Assembly: GCF_900100275.1 (NCBI RefSeq)
Contig: NZ_FNET01000007.1
Location: 62,001-126,000, forward strand
Reading direction: 5' to 3'
DNA length: 64,000 nucleotides
DNA from: Lentzea albidocapillata subsp. violacea
GTDB lineage: Bacteria > Actinomycetota > Actinomycetes > Mycobacteriales > Pseudonocardiaceae
Shown: positions 33,520 to 42,660 of the stretch, one piece after another
Position numbering within the stretch: position 1 is the first letter of the stretch
Layout: each line of letters begins with the position of its first letter
Made by a program: the position numbers and the translations under genes
Notes under the pieces: generated by a model
Databases searched by the model: none
Seen by the model: the letters and a program-made list of their open reading frames with translations, nothing else
Told to the model about the DNA's origin: nothing

Positions 33520-34101
33520 GTGCGTGATCCGGCTGATCGCCTGCTGACGATTCCGAACCTGCTCAGCGTGCTGCGGCTGGCCGGTGTTCCGCTGTTCCTT
33601 TACCTGTTGCTCGGACCCCGCGAAGACGGCTGGGCGCTGCTCATCCTCGTTTTCGCGGGCTTCTCCGACTGGCTGGACGGCAAGCTCGCGCGCTGGCTCA
33701 ACCAGATGAGCAACCTCGGCGCCCTGCTCGATCCCGCCGCCGACCGCCTCTACGTGTTCTGCACGCTGCTGGCGTTCGTGATCAGGGACATCGTGCCGCT
33801 CTGGGTCGCCCTCGTGCTCGTGGGCCGCGAGGTCGTCGTCGGCATCTGCCTGCTGATCCTGCGGCAACGGGGCTGGGGCACGTTCGAGGTGACGTACCTG
33901 GGCAAGGCCGCGACCTTCAACCTGCTGTACGCCTTCCCGCTGCTGCTCCTCGCGCAGGGCGACTCGGGGTGGGCGCAGGTCGCCCAGCCGGTCGCCTACG
34001 CCTTCACCGTCTGGGGCGGAGCCCTCTACCTGTGGTCGGCGCTGCTGTACGTCTACCAGTTCTTCCTGGCCCTGCGGGTCACACCTCGCACGGTCGCGTG
34101 A
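33520..34101 (+). CDS. CDP-alcohol phosphatidyltransferase (PgsA2-like)
   Basis: 193-residue membrane enzyme that joins an alcohol to CDP-diacylglycerol. The full motif D-G-x2-A-R-x8-G-x3-D-x3-D is present in LDGKLARWLNQMSNLGALLDPAAD (near residues 48-72), and about six membrane segments surround it. Position next to gcvH-garA-ftsR matches pgsA2 (Rv1822) of Mycobacterium tuberculosis. The alcohol (glycerol phosphate, inositol phosphate or other) cannot be read. Confidence 0.88.
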   Translation: MRDPADRLLTIPNLLSVLRLAGVPLFLYLLLGPREDGWALLILVFAGFSDWLDGKLARWLNQMSNLGALLDPAADRLYVFCTLLAFVIRDIVPLWVALVLVGREVVVGICLLILRQRGWGTFEVTYLGKAATFNLLYAFPLLLLAQGDSGWAQVAQPVAYAFTVWGGALYLWSALLYVYQFFLALRVTPRTVA

Positions 34102-34143
34102 AAAGATCACCCCATACAGGTTCGGCACGAGGAGCGCAGTCAG

Positions 34144-34527
34144 TTGATTCCCGAGGAGCTTCGCTACACCGAGGAGCACGAGTGGATCGCCAGCACAGGC
34201 GAGAACACGGTGCGCGTCGGCATCACCGACTACGCCCAGGAACAGCTCGGTGACGTCGTCTTCGTCCAGCTGCCCGAGGTCGGTCACACCGTGGCGGCGG
34301 GGGACACGTTCGGCGAGGTGGAGTCCACCAAGAGCGTGTCCGACCTCTACTCGCCGCTCGACGGCGAGGTGACCGCCATCAACGACGCGTTGGTCCAGTC
34401 GCCGGACGCGGTCAACACCGATCCGTACGGCGAGGGCTGGATGGTCGAGATCAGGCTGAACGACCCCGAGGCGCTGGAAGGCCTGCTGGACGCGGAGGCG
34501 TACAAGGCGTTGGTGGAGAAAGAGTGA
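34144..34527 (+). CDS. gcvH: Glycine cleavage system H protein
   Basis: 127-residue lipoyl carrier of the glycine cleavage complex. The lipoylated lysine is in GEVESTKSVSDLYSP (near residue 64), and the N-terminal LRYTEEHEWI is canonical. TTG 34144 is the start. It shuttles the aminomethyl group from GcvP (38576 here) to GcvT, which is not in this window. Its stop is overlapped by an in-frame GTG of the garA frame (34524). Confidence 0.96.
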   Translation: MIPEELRYTEEHEWIASTGENTVRVGITDYAQEQLGDVVFVQLPEVGHTVAAGDTFGEVESTKSVSDLYSPLDGEVTAINDALVQSPDAVNTDPYGEGWMVEIRLNDPEALEGLLDAEAYKALVEKE

Positions 34528-34640
34528 CGTCGATCTTTCGCCGGATCTTCGGCCGGAAGGGGAGCCGCGCTGATGGCGGTGACCCCAACGCGATAGGTTT
34601 TACCGGAAGTGACGGATCCAGCAGCAGGAGGAGAGCTCAG

Positions 34641-35099
34641 GTGAGCACGAACGACGGCCCAGGCGTTCCGCCGGAGCAGTCCCCGGAGCGGACCTCCGTC
34701 TTCCGGGCGGACTTCCTCCAGGAGATGGAAGGCGGCGCCGAGGCGCCCGCACAGGAGCCGGCCGTTGCCGGTGTTGACGCCCTTCCCGCCGGTTCCGCGC
34801 TGCTCGTGGTGAAGCGCGGCCCGAACGCCGGTTCCCGGTTCTTGCTGGACCGCGACACGACGAGCGCCGGGCGCCATCCCGACAGCGACATCTTCCTGGA
34901 CGACGTGACGGTCTCGCGCCGCCACGCCGAGTTCCGCCGGGAGAGCGGCGAGTTCGTCGTCATCGACGTCGGCAGCCTCAACGGCACCTACGTCAACCGT
35001 GAGCCGGTCGACCAGGCCGTTCTCGCGAACGGCGACGAGGTCCAGATCGGCAAGTTCCGTCTCGTCTTCCTGACGGGTCCCGGCTCCGCGGGAGCCTGA
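34641..35099 (+). CDS. garA: GarA-like FHA-domain metabolic regulator
   Basis: 152 residues. The N-terminal phospho-acceptor motif ERTSVFRADFLQEME matches the ETTS segment phosphorylated by PknB/PknG in mycobacterial GarA. The FHA domain (about 60-145) has SAGRHPDSDIFLDD, SRRHAEF and GSLNGTYVN. GarA controls 2-oxoglutarate dehydrogenase and glutamate dehydrogenase. GTG 34641 is preferred (GGAGGAG 7 bases upstream and family length). The frame is open back to GTG 34524, overlapping the gcvH stop, and would add 39 residues. Confidence 0.92.
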   Translation: MSTNDGPGVPPEQSPERTSVFRADFLQEMEGGAEAPAQEPAVAGVDALPAGSALLVVKRGPNAGSRFLLDRDTTSAGRHPDSDIFLDDVTVSRRHAEFRRESGEFVVIDVGSLNGTYVNREPVDQAVLANGDEVQIGKFRLVFLTGPGSAGA

Positions 35100-35102
35100 C
35101 GC

Positions 35103-35687
35103 GTGACGGCCGGGCGGCCACAACGCGGGGTATCGAGCATCGGGGCTGTGCTCGCGCAGCTTCGACCCGAGTTCCCCGACGTCACCATCTCCAAGATCCG
35201 CTTCCTGGAAGCGGAGGGGCTGGTCCGCCCGGCACGCACCGCCTCCGGCTACCGCCAGTTCAGCGTGGCGGACGTCGAGAGGTTGCGGTTCGTGCTGTCC
35301 GCACAACGCGACAGATACCTGCCGCTCAAGGTGATCCGCGAGCAGCTCGACGCCACCCCGGTGGACTCGGGCTCGATCTCGCGGCTCGAACTGCTGGCCC
35401 AGACCGGTTTCAGCGCGGACCAGCTGTCCCAGCTGGAACGTGACGGTCTGCTGCGCCCCGGCCCCGGTGGCCGGTTCACCACCGACGACATCACCGCGCT
35501 CCGCACGATCCGGACGATGACCGGACTCGGCGTCGAGCGCGAGCACCTGCGCGCGGTCCGCGCGGCAGCGGATCACGAGGTGGTTCTGCTCAGGTCGTTC
35601 TCGGATACCGAGACGGTCCGGGAATTGGCGGACCTCTTCACCACGTTGCACACGTTGTTGGTGCGAGCGGGCTTGCGCCAGTCCTGA
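35103..35687 (+). CDS. ftsR: MerR-family regulator FtsR (Rv1828-like)
   Basis: 194 residues. An N-terminal MerR winged helix (about 10-80; SSIGAVLAQLRPEFPDVTISKIRFLEAEGLV is too long to be a simple HTH but is characteristic of FtsR) leads to a second helical domain (DQLSQLERDGLLRPGPGGRFTTDD) with a further winged-helix look. In corynebacteria FtsR activates ftsZ. It follows garA by 3 bp, as in mycobacteria, so the cotranscribed order gcvH-garA-ftsR is kept. Confidence 0.88.
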   Translation: MTAGRPQRGVSSIGAVLAQLRPEFPDVTISKIRFLEAEGLVRPARTASGYRQFSVADVERLRFVLSAQRDRYLPLKVIREQLDATPVDSGSISRLELLAQTGFSADQLSQLERDGLLRPGPGGRFTTDDITALRTIRTMTGLGVEREHLRAVRAAADHEVVLLRSFSDTETVRELADLFTTLHTLLVRAGLRQS

Positions 35688-35839
35688 TCAGCCGATGGAC
35701 GGTGCCTTCTTGATCACGATCTGCCCGCAACGATTGAGCACTGGGCCCGCTTGGCGGGTAGCGTCGGAGAGGTACGCCGGGGGATGCTCGGGTGTGAAAC
35801 CGGGTCGTCCCCGAACGGATTAGAGGGAGGCGAGGCCCG

Positions 35840-36313
35840 ATGAGCGAAATGCGTGTCGTCGGCGTGCGGGTGGAGCTGCCCCAGAACCAGCCGATCCTTC
35901 TTCTGCGCGAAACCGAGGGCGAGCGGTACCTGCCCATTTGGATCGGCAGCGTCGAGGCCACCGCGATCGCACTCGAGCAGCAGGGCGTCCGCCCCGCTCG
36001 TCCGCTCACCCACGACCTCCTCAAGGACGTCATCGGGGCACTGGGGCGCAACCTCGAACAGGTCCGGATCACCGACCTGCAGGAAGGCACGTTCTTCGCG
36101 GAACTCGTGTTCGACGGCGACGTGCGGGTCTCCGCGCGGCCCTCGGACTCGGTGGCGCTGGCGTTGCGGGTCGGCGTGCCGATCCACGCCGAGGAGTCCG
36201 TCCTGGCCGAGGCGGGCCTCATCATCCCGGACGAGCAGGAGGACGAGGTGGAGAAGTTCCGCGAGTTCCTCGACTCCATCTCCCCGGAGGACTTCCGAGG
36301 CGCGGACACCTGA
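35840..36313 (+). CDS. Bifunctional-nuclease-domain protein (DUF151)
   Basis: 157 residues, nearly all one DUF151/BFN domain: MRVVGVRVELPQNQPILLLRE, YLPIWIGSVEATAIALEQ near residue 35, and SVALALRVGVPIHAEE near 110. Orthologous by position to Rv1829, between two MerR genes. Some family members degrade DNA and RNA in vitro; the cellular role is unclear. ATG 35840 follows GAGGGAGGCGAGG. Confidence 0.9.
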   Translation: MSEMRVVGVRVELPQNQPILLLRETEGERYLPIWIGSVEATAIALEQQGVRPARPLTHDLLKDVIGALGRNLEQVRITDLQEGTFFAELVFDGDVRVSARPSDSVALALRVGVPIHAEESVLAEAGLIIPDEQEDEVEKFREFLDSISPEDFRGADT

Positions 36314-36422
36314 GTTTTCAGCGTGTCGCACTCTGTTCGGTGAGGACCCGAGGGCAGTTCGTTTGGCTGTCCCTCGATTGGACTACATACGGTCGTTATG
36401 ACCGCTAAACGATCACTAAACG

Positions 36423-36476
36423 TCACCTGAACGTGCTTGTTCGGGTGACGGTATAACTCTCTACCTCAGGTTGAGG
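36423..36476. repeat. Two inverted repeats upstream of the MerR gene
   Basis: TCACCTGAAC-N6-GTTCGGGTGA (36423-36448, one T-G pair) and CCTCA-N3-TGAGG (36464-36476) lie in the 304-bp gap between the DUF151 gene and the MerR gene. The first could be a terminator stem of the DUF151 gene; the second looks like an operator, possibly for the MerR protein itself. Confidence 0.4.
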
Positions 36477-36499
36477 GTCGCCTCTCTCCGCGCGTCGCG

Positions 36500-36528
36500 T
36501 TGACCTGCCATCGGACCGGTCCTACCGT
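36500..36528 (+). promoter_or_regulatory. Housekeeping-type promoter for the MerR gene
   Basis: TTGACC (36500-36505) and TACCGT (36523-36528), 17-bp spacer, about 90 bp before the GTG at 36618. The rest of 36314-36617 shows no gene. Confidence 0.55.
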
Positions 36529-36617
36529 CGAACTCGAGTGGACGTCGCTGCTTCGCGGAAGTGGACGTGGCGGCTTGACGGTCATGAGTTTCGTGGCCGT
36601 TCCGAGGGGAGGCAGGC

Positions 36618-37184
36618 GTGGTCGAGGAAGCGCCCTTGAGGGCCGAATCCGGGCTGCAGGGTGAACTGTTCCCGGACTCCTCGCTGCCGGACGAGCTCGT
36701 CGGTTACCGAGGACCCGCGGCGTGTCAGATCGCGGGCATCACGTACCGGCAGCTCGACTACTGGGCAAGGACCGGGCTGGTCGCGCCGACGATAAGGATG
36801 GCGCACGGCTCCGGCAGCCAGCGGTTGTACTCCTTCAAGGACATCCTGGTGCTCAAGGTCGTGAAGCGGCTGCTGGACACCGGTGTCTCGTTGCAGAACA
36901 TCAGGGTCGCGGTGGACCACCTGCGCCGTCGCGGCGTGCAGGACCTGGCGAGGATCACGCTCTTCTCCGACGGCACCACCGTCTACGAGTGCACCTCGCC
37001 GGAAGAGGTCGTCGACCTGCTGCAGGGCGGCCAGGGCGTGTTCGGCATCGCGGTCAGCGGTGCGATGCGCGAGATCTCCGGCACGATCCACGAGTTCCCG
37101 GCCGAACGCGCGGACGGCGTCGAGATCGCCCCGATGACCGAGGACGAGCTGACCCGCCGGCGTCGCGAGCGGGCGACCGGCTGA
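36618..37184 (+). CDS. MerR-family regulator (Rv1830-like)
   Basis: 188 residues. The MerR winged helix begins at about residue 35 (YRGPAACQIAGITYRQLDYWARTGLV split by a turn) and continues to SFKDILVLKVVKRLLDTGVSLQNIRVAV; the C-terminal half is a helical/ligand domain with GVFGIAVSGAMREISG. Positional counterpart of Rv1830, a growth-related regulator in mycobacteria. GTG 36618 has GGGAGGCAG upstream. A tandem 13-bp repeat follows the stop (37186-37211). Confidence 0.88.
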   Translation: MVEEAPLRAESGLQGELFPDSSLPDELVGYRGPAACQIAGITYRQLDYWARTGLVAPTIRMAHGSGSQRLYSFKDILVLKVVKRLLDTGVSLQNIRVAVDHLRRRGVQDLARITLFSDGTTVYECTSPEEVVDLLQGGQGVFGIAVSGAMREISGTIHEFPAERADGVEIAPMTEDELTRRRRERATG

Positions 37185-37185
37185 C

Positions 37186-37211
37186 CGGCCCAGCTGATCG
37201 GCCCAGCTGAT
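37186..37211. repeat. Tandem 13-bp duplication
   Basis: CGGCCCAGCTGAT occurs twice head to tail (37186-37198, 37199-37211) two bases after the MerR stop. Probably a simple slippage duplication; no function is apparent. Confidence 0.6.
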
Positions 37212-37297
37212 CGGCACTGTGATCGTGGCCGACTGGCGCTGGTGAGTGGCCGGTCGGCAGCAGCGCCCGGATCTTGTTCTTCCGTAGCGTTTCCGGC

Positions 37298-38269
37298 ATG
37301 ACGATCACCCCTTCCTACCAGGTCGTGAAGGTGCTGGCCGCGGCGACGAAGCGCGCGTTCCGGCTGGAGTTCGGCTTCCTCGGCACCGAGAACCTGCTGA
37401 TCTCGCTGATCGACACCATCGGACCCGGCCGCAAGCTCGGCGTGAAGTCACTGCGGGCCCAGGCGATGGCGCGGGGGCCGGAGCTCTGGGCCGACGAGGA
37501 CGGTGGCGTCGTTGCCGAGGCTCACCCGGACGTCACGGCGTTGATGAACGCCGCCTGCGACCAGAGTCTCATCGGGACTGTGCTGCCCGTCAGCCGTGCG
37601 CTGGAGGAGTGTCTGCTCGCGGCGGTCGCCCAGGCCGGCGACGGCGTGCTGACCACGACCCACCTCTCGCTCGCGTTGCTGGAGCAGGGTTCGGGACGTG
37701 CCGCCGACCTGTTCGTACTGCGCGGAGTCGACGTCGAGGCGACGGCCGCCGCCGTGCGAGCCGATGCCGCGCGGCCGCACGCGGAGGTCGAGGAAGCGCC
37801 CGCCGTGCGGTTGCTGCGCAAAGCGGGTGCGTTGGAGGGGGACTCGGGCGGCGGGTATGTGCGCTGGCTCGTCCGCTGGGTCGCGCGCGGCCAGGGTCTG
37901 GGCGGGCCGGTGCTGACCGTCGTGCGCAACGAGGCCGGACGGCTGGCCGTGGCCGCGAGGCGAGAAGTGTCGTCTCGCGATCTGGTGGAGGCGGTGGTGA
38001 CGGTCGACCGCCAGTTGAAGGTGGCTGGCAGGAAGCTGAAGCCGGAGTTCGAGTCGGGCGGGGCGGAGGCGTTGCGGGAGGCAGGGATCGACCTGGCCGC
38101 GTTGCCCGTCAGCGGCGGCAAGGTGGAGCGTGCGATGGAACGGGCGAAGCTCGTCGCCGCCCGGCGCGGGGACGCCGTCGTGGGCACCACGCACCTGCTC
38201 GCCGCGTTGCGCGACGACCCCGCGGACCCGGTCGCCGGGGCGCTCGCCGGTCTCGGCACTGAGATGTAG
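37298..38269 (+). CDS. Clp N-terminal-domain protein without ATPase modules
   Basis: 323 residues containing two or three Clp_N-type helical repeats (AFRLEFGFLGTENLLISLI at about 20-40; GVLTTTHLSLALLEQGSG near 115; DAVVGTTHLLAALRDDP near 295), the substrate-binding module of ClpA/ClpC. No Walker motif is present, so it is not a chaperone itself. It might bind adaptor or substrate proteins for ClpC. It lies between MerR and gcvP where related genomes have few or no genes. ATG 37298 chosen. Confidence 0.8.
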   Translation: MTITPSYQVVKVLAAATKRAFRLEFGFLGTENLLISLIDTIGPGRKLGVKSLRAQAMARGPELWADEDGGVVAEAHPDVTALMNAACDQSLIGTVLPVSRALEECLLAAVAQAGDGVLTTTHLSLALLEQGSGRAADLFVLRGVDVEATAAAVRADAARPHAEVEEAPAVRLLRKAGALEGDSGGGYVRWLVRWVARGQGLGGPVLTVVRNEAGRLAVAARREVSSRDLVEAVVTVDRQLKVAGRKLKPEFESGGAEALREAGIDLAALPVSGGKVERAMERAKLVAARRGDAVVGTTHLLAALRDDPADPVAGALAGLGTEM

Positions 38270-38280
38270 GTCGCGTCCCT

Positions 38281-38326
38281 AGCGACTACCTGGGCTGCCT
38301 GCGGGTATTCTTTTCGGGTAGTCGCT
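38281..38326. repeat. 10-bp inverted repeat around the riboswitch promoter region
   Basis: AGCGACTACC (38281-38290) and GGTAGTCGCT (38317-38326) are perfect complements 26 bp apart. Between them is TATTCT (38306-38311), a good -10. The repeat could be an operator or a terminator of the preceding gene. Confidence 0.45.
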
Positions 38327-38334
38327 GAACTCAG

Positions 38335-38532
38335 GCGGGAGAGCCCGGGCTTCGAGCCCGGCGCCGAAGGAGCAAGTCCCTCCCCGGGAACCTCTCAGGC
38401 ATCCAGGACCGCCAGAGCGAGACGCCTCTGGAAAGTGGAGTCCCCGCAGGGGAATCCCGCCGACGGTGAAAGCCCATCCTCGTGGTGGGTGAACCTCTCA
38501 GGCGCCCTTCGGGGTACGGACAGAGCGGGGAG
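38335..38532 (+). promoter_or_regulatory. Tandem glycine riboswitch
   Basis: Two consecutive glycine aptamers. The first has GCGGGAGAGCCC, GCCGAAGGAGCAA and GGGAACCTCTCAGGC, ending near CCAGAGCGAGAC. The second has GGAATCCCGCCGACGGTGAAA, GTGAACCTCTCAGGC and CAGAGCGGGG. Glycine binding normally switches the downstream gene on. It lies immediately before gcvP, and 38530-38554 forms a 9-bp stem (GAGGGCACA / TGTGCCCTC) that is probably part of the expression platform before the CGGAGG ribosome site. Confidence 0.93.
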
Positions 38533-38575
38533 GGCACAGGACACGTGTGCCCTCAGCCACCCCCGGAGGCGTTTG

Positions 38576-41467
38576 ATGACGCAGGACCGCATTCCGCTCG
38601 CCGCTCTCGAGCACGGCACCCCGTTCGCCGACCGCCACGTCGGTCCGCGCCCCGCCGAACTCGCGCGCATCCTCGACGTGATCGGCGTCGGGTCGCTCGA
38701 GGAGCTGGCACAGCACGCGGTGCCTTCGTCCATCCACGAGCGCGACCTCGTGCTGGACCTGCCCGCCCCGGCCACCGAGACCGAAGCGCTCGCGGAACTG
38801 CGTGAGCTCGCCTCGCAGAACCGCCTGATGACGCAGATGATCGGCCTCGGCTACTACGACACCGTGACGCCGGGCGTGATCCTGCGCAACGTGCTCGAGT
38901 CGCCCGCCTGGTACACCGCCTACACGCCGTACCAGCCGGAGATCTCGCAGGGCCGCCTCGAAGCGCTGCTGAACTTCCAGACCATGGTCGGCGACCTGAC
39001 GGGCCTGCCGACCGCGAACGCGTCCATGCTGGACGAGTCGACCGCCGCCGCCGAGGCGATGACGCTGGTGCGCCGCGCCGGCAAGTCCAAGTCGAACAAG
39101 TTCGTCATCGACGCCGACACGCTGCCGCAGACGCTGGCCGTCATCGAGACGCGCGCCGAGCCGCTGGGCATCGAGATCGTCGTCGCGGACCTGTCGCAGG
39201 GCATCGAGGGACTCGGCCTCGGCGGCGACTTCTACGGCGTGCTGCTGTCGTACCCCGGCGCGTCCGGTGTGGTGCGCGACCAGGCCGCGTTGATCGAGGA
39301 GATCCACGCCGCCGGCGCCCAGGCCGTCGTCGTCGCCGACCTGCTGTCGCTGACGCTGCTGCGCGCGCCCGGTGAGATCGGCGCGGACGTCGTCATCGGC
39401 ACCACGCAGCGCTTCGGCGTGCCGATCGGCTTCGGTGGCCCGCACGCGGGTTACATGGCCGTCCGGTCCGGTCTGGAGCGTCAGCTGCCCGGCCGTCTCG
39501 TCGGTGTCTCCGTCGACGCCGACGGCTCGCTGGCCTACCGCCTGGCCCTGCAGACGCGCGAGCAGCACATCCGCCGCGAGAAGGCCACGTCGAACATCTG
39601 CACCGCGCAGGTGCTGCTGGCCGTGATCGCGTCCATGTACGCCGTCTACCACGGTCCCGAGGGTTTGCGCGCCATCGCGACCCGTGTGCACCGCCTGGCC
39701 ACCGTGCTCGCCACGGGCCTGTGCGAGGCCGGGCTCGACGTCGTGCACGGCGAGTTCTTCGACACCGTCCAGGTGCGCGTCGAGGGCCAGGCCGCCGCCG
39801 TCGTCGAGAAGGCGCGTGAGGCCGGCATCAACCTCCGCAAGGTCGACGACGACGTCGTGGCAATCGCTTGCGACGAGAAGACGACGCGCGCGCACATCCT
39901 CGCGGTGTGGGAAGCCTTCGGTGTCAAGGGGTCCGATGTGGACGCCATCGACGCCGACACCGCCGACGGCATCCCGGCCGACCTGCGCCGCACCTCGGAC
40001 TACCTGACCCACCCGGTCTTCCACGCGCACCGCTCCGAGACCGCGCTGCTGCGCTACCTGCGCGCGTTGTCCGACAAGGACGTCGCCCTGGACCGCAGCA
40101 TGATCCCGCTCGGCTCCTGCACGATGAAGCTGAACGCCACCGCGGAGATGGAGTCCATCACGTGGCCGGAGTTCTCGACGCTGCACCCGTTCGCGCCCGT
40201 CGAGGACGCTGCCGGTCTGCTGCGCATCGTCTCCGACCTGGAGGCCTGGCTCGCCGAGGTCACCGGCTACGACGCGGTGTCGCTGCAGCCCAACGCCGGT
40301 TCGCAGGGTGAGTTCGCCGGCCTGCTGGCGATCCGCGCCTACCACCGCGCGAACGGTAACGCCGCCCGCGACGTCTGCCTGATCCCGTCCTCCGCCCACG
40401 GCACCAACGCCGCGTCCGCCGTCATGGCCGGCATGCGCGTCGTCGTCGTGAAGTGCGACGACAAGGGCAACATCGACATGGGCCACCTGCGCTCCACGGT
40501 CGCCGAGCACGCCGACGACCTCGCCGCGATCATGATCACCTACCCGTCGACCCACGGCGTGTACGAGGACACCGTCCGTGAGGTCTGCGGCCTGGTCCAC
40601 GACGCGGGCGGCCAGGTGTACGTCGACGGCGCGAACCTCAACGCTCTCATCGGGTTGGCGCGGTACGGCAAGTTCGGCTCGGACGTCTCGCACCTGAATC
40701 TGCACAAGACGTTCTGCATCCCGCACGGCGGCGGCGGCCCCGGCGTCGGCCCGATCGGGGTGAAGTCCCACCTCGCCCCGTTCCTGCCGAATCACCCGTT
40801 GCAGCCGACGGCGGGCCCGGCCACCGGTGTCGGCCCGATCTCGGGCGCCCCGTGGGGTTCCGCGTCGATCCTGCCGATCTCCTGGGCGTACGTGCGCATG
40901 ATGGGCGGCGACGGCCTGCGCCGCGCGACCCTGACCGCCGTGGCCGCCGCGAACTACGTGGCCCGCCGCCTCGACGAGCACTACCCGGTCCTCTACACGG
41001 GTGAGGGCGGCTTCGTCGCCCACGAGTGCATCCTCGACCTGCGGCCGTTGACGAAGGCCACCGGCGTGACGGTGGACGACGTGGCCAAGCGCCTCGCCGA
41101 CTACGGCCTGCACGCCCCGACCATGTCGTTCCCGGTCGCCGGCACCCTGATGGTCGAGCCGACCGAGTCCGAGGACCTGGCCGAGATCGACAGGTTCATC
41201 GACGCCATGATCGCCATCAAGCGCGAGATCGACCGCGTCGGCGCCGGCGACTGGCCCGTCGAGGACAACCCGCTGCGCAACGCCCCGCACACCGCGGCCT
41301 GCGTGACCGTCGGCGAGTGGAACCACCCGTACACCCGCGAGGAGGCCGTGTACCCGGCCGGTACCGGTGCTCCGAAGATCTGGCCGCCGGTCCGCCGCAT
41401 CGACGGCGCGAAGGGCGACCGAAACCTGGTCTGCTCCTGCCCGCCGCTCTCGGCCTACAGCAGCTAG
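38576..41467 (+). CDS. gcvP: Glycine dehydrogenase (aminomethyl-transferring), P protein
   Basis: 963-residue fused P protein with duplicated PLP-enzyme halves. N-terminal [17 protein letters not shown] and the second-half PLP lysine motif [18 protein letters not shown] (near residue 708) are canonical, as is SYPGASG in the first half. It decarboxylates glycine and passes the aminomethyl group to GcvH (34144). ATG 38576 follows CGGAGGCG. Controlled by the tandem glycine riboswitch. Its TAG stop (41465-41467) is formed by the target site of an IS630-type insertion. Confidence 0.97.
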   Translation: MTQDRIPLAALEHGTPFADRHVGPRPAELARILDVIGVGSLEELAQHAVPSSIHERDLVLDLPAPATETEALAELRELASQNRLMTQMIGLGYYDTVTPGVILRNVLESPAWYTAYTPYQPEISQGRLEALLNFQTMVGDLTGLPTANASMLDESTAAAEAMTLVRRAGKSKSNKFVIDADTLPQTLAVIETRAEPLGIEIVVADLSQGIEGLGLGGDFYGVLLSYPGASGVVRDQAALIEEIHAAGAQAVVVADLLSLTLLRAPGEIGADVVIGTTQRFGVPIGFGGPHAGYMAVRSGLERQLPGRLVGVSVDADGSLAYRLALQTREQHIRREKATSNICTAQVLLAVIASMYAVYHGPEGLRAIATRVHRLATVLATGLCEAGLDVVHGEFFDTVQVRVEGQAAAVVEKAREAGINLRKVDDDVVAIACDEKTTRAHILAVWEAFGVKGSDVDAIDADTADGIPADLRRTSDYLTHPVFHAHRSETALLRYLRALSDKDVALDRSMIPLGSCTMKLNATAEMESITWPEFSTLHPFAPVEDAAGLLRIVSDLEAWLAEVTGYDAVSLQPNAGSQGEFAGLLAIRAYHRANGNAARDVCLIPSSAHGTNAASAVMAGMRVVVVKCDDKGNIDMGHLRSTVAEHADDLAAIMITYPSTHGVYEDTVREVCGLVHDAGGQVYVDGANLNALIGLARYGKFGSDVSHLNLHKTFCIPHGGGGPGVGPIGVKSHLAPFLPNHPLQPTAGPATGVGPISGAPWGSASILPISWAYVRMMGGDGLRRATLTAVAAANYVARRLDEHYPVLYTGEGGFVAHECILDLRPLTKATGVTVDDVAKRLADYGLHAPTMSFPVAGTLMVEPTESEDLAEIDRFIDAMIAIKREIDRVGAGDWPVEDNPLRNAPHTAACVTVGEWNHPYTREEAVYPAGTGAPKIWPPVRRIDGAKGDRNLVCSCPPLSAYSS

Positions 41468-42555
41468 TGTCGTGCGCCGGAAATTCGCCTGCAAAAGCGT
41501 GCGAGTGACTCGAGGATCTCTTCGGCGGTCTTGGTCCAGAGGAACGGCCGGGGGTGGGTGTTCCAGTCGGCGATCCAGGCTCGGACATCCTTCTCCAGCG
41601 CCTGCACGCTCTTGTGGGCGCCGCGTTTGATCTTCTGTTCGGCCAGAAGCCCGAACCAGCGTTCGACCTGGTTGATCCAGGAGGAGCCGGTCGGGGTGAA
41701 GTGCATGTGGAACCGGGGATGCCTGGCCAGCCAGGCTTTGATCGCCGGGGTCTTGTGGGTGCCGTAGTTGTCGCAGACCAGGTGCACGTCCAGCTCGGCG
41801 GGCACGGTCTTGTCGATCGTGATCAGGAACTTCTTGAACTCGGCGGCGCGGTGCTGGCGGTGCAACTCGCCGATCACCGTGCCGTCGGCGACGTCGAAGG
41901 CGGCGAACAGGCTGGTGATGCCGTTGCGAACATAGTCATGGGTGCGCCGCTCGGGCATGCCCGGCATCATCGGCAACACCGGCTGGGACCGGTCCAGCGC
42001 CTGGATCTGGCTCTTCTCGTCGACACACAGCACCACCGCCCGCTCGGGCGGATTGTGGTACAGGCCAACGACATCCACGACCTTCTCCACGAACAGCGGA
42101 TCAGTGGAGAGCTTGAACGTCTCGGCACGATGAGGCTTGAGCCCGAAGTCACGCCAGATCCGCCCGATGGTCGACTTACTCAACCCGGTGCGTTCGGCCA
42201 TCGACGTCCGAGACCAGTGCGTGGCGTTGCGCGGGGTCTCCTCCAGCGTCGCCACGATCACTTCCTCGACCTGATCGACCGTGATCGACGGCGGCCGGCC
42301 CGGTCGTTCCTCATCGACCAGGCCGTCCAGCCGATCCCGCAGAAACCGCCTGCGCCACTTGGTCACTGTCGCCGGGTGCACCCGCAGGTCCTCGGCGATC
42401 CGCTTGCCAGGCACACCATCCGCGCAGGCAAGCACGATCCTGCACCGCTGCGCCAGCACCTGCGACGACTTCGCCCGCCGCGCCCACCGCCGCAGCGTTT
42501 CCCGTTCCTGCTCGGTCAACGTCACCTCAGCAGGAGGACGTCCAATCCGCGCCAT
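41464..42555 (-). CDS. IS630-family DDE transposase
   Basis: 363 residues. N-terminal helix-turn-helix domains (about 15-60, [20 protein letters not shown], and 65-110 with [12 protein letters not shown]) precede the DDE catalytic core with Asp in [16 protein letters not shown] (near 177), Asp in [11 protein letters not shown] and Glu in [10 protein letters not shown]. The reading frame is intact, so the element may be active. The TAG stop codon is read partly from target DNA (CTAG at 41464-41467). ATG 42555 is preferred to TTG 42558. Confidence 0.93.
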   Translation of the reverse strand: MARIGRPPAEVTLTEQERETLRRWARRAKSSQVLAQRCRIVLACADGVPGKRIAEDLRVHPATVTKWRRRFLRDRLDGLVDEERPGRPPSITVDQVEEVIVATLEETPRNATHWSRTSMAERTGLSKSTIGRIWRDFGLKPHRAETFKLSTDPLFVEKVVDVVGLYHNPPERAVVLCVDEKSQIQALDRSQPVLPMMPGMPERRTHDYVRNGITSLFAAFDVADGTVIGELHRQHRAAEFKKFLITIDKTVPAELDVHLVCDNYGTHKTPAIKAWLARHPRFHMHFTPTGSSWINQVERWFGLLAEQKIKRGAHKSVQALEKDVRAWIADWNTHPRPFLWTKTAEEILESLARFCRRISGARH

Positions 42556-42599
42556 CAACCCACCATAGACTTAGCCAGCGGATTTCAGGCGCAGGACAC
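41467..42599. mobile_element. IS630-type insertion sequence in the gcvP stop codon
   Basis: 1133-bp element bounded by imperfect 23-bp inverted repeats: GTGTCGTGCGCCGGAAATTC at the left (from 41467) and GTGTCCTGCGCCTGAAATCC (read inward from 42599) at the right, with about four mismatches. It is flanked by TA at 41465-41466 and 42600-42601 in the context CTAG, the known IS630-type TA duplication. It contains one gene, the transposase on the minus strand. Confidence 0.9.
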
Positions 42600-42660
42600 T
42601 AGTGGCGCGACCCGGAACGTTGGCGAGGTAATCCACGCTCAGCAGGCCGCCTCGCGGCGC

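Noticed and set aside
38303..38308. GGGTAT before the glycine riboswitch as a SigF promoter
   Set aside because: No GTTT-like -35 lies 15-17 bp upstream; the overlapping TATTCT reads better as a vegetative -10.
38498..41494. 998-codon open frame antisense to gcvP
   Set aside because: It mirrors the gcvP codons in a high-GC genome, has low-complexity basic/acidic composition and no domain.
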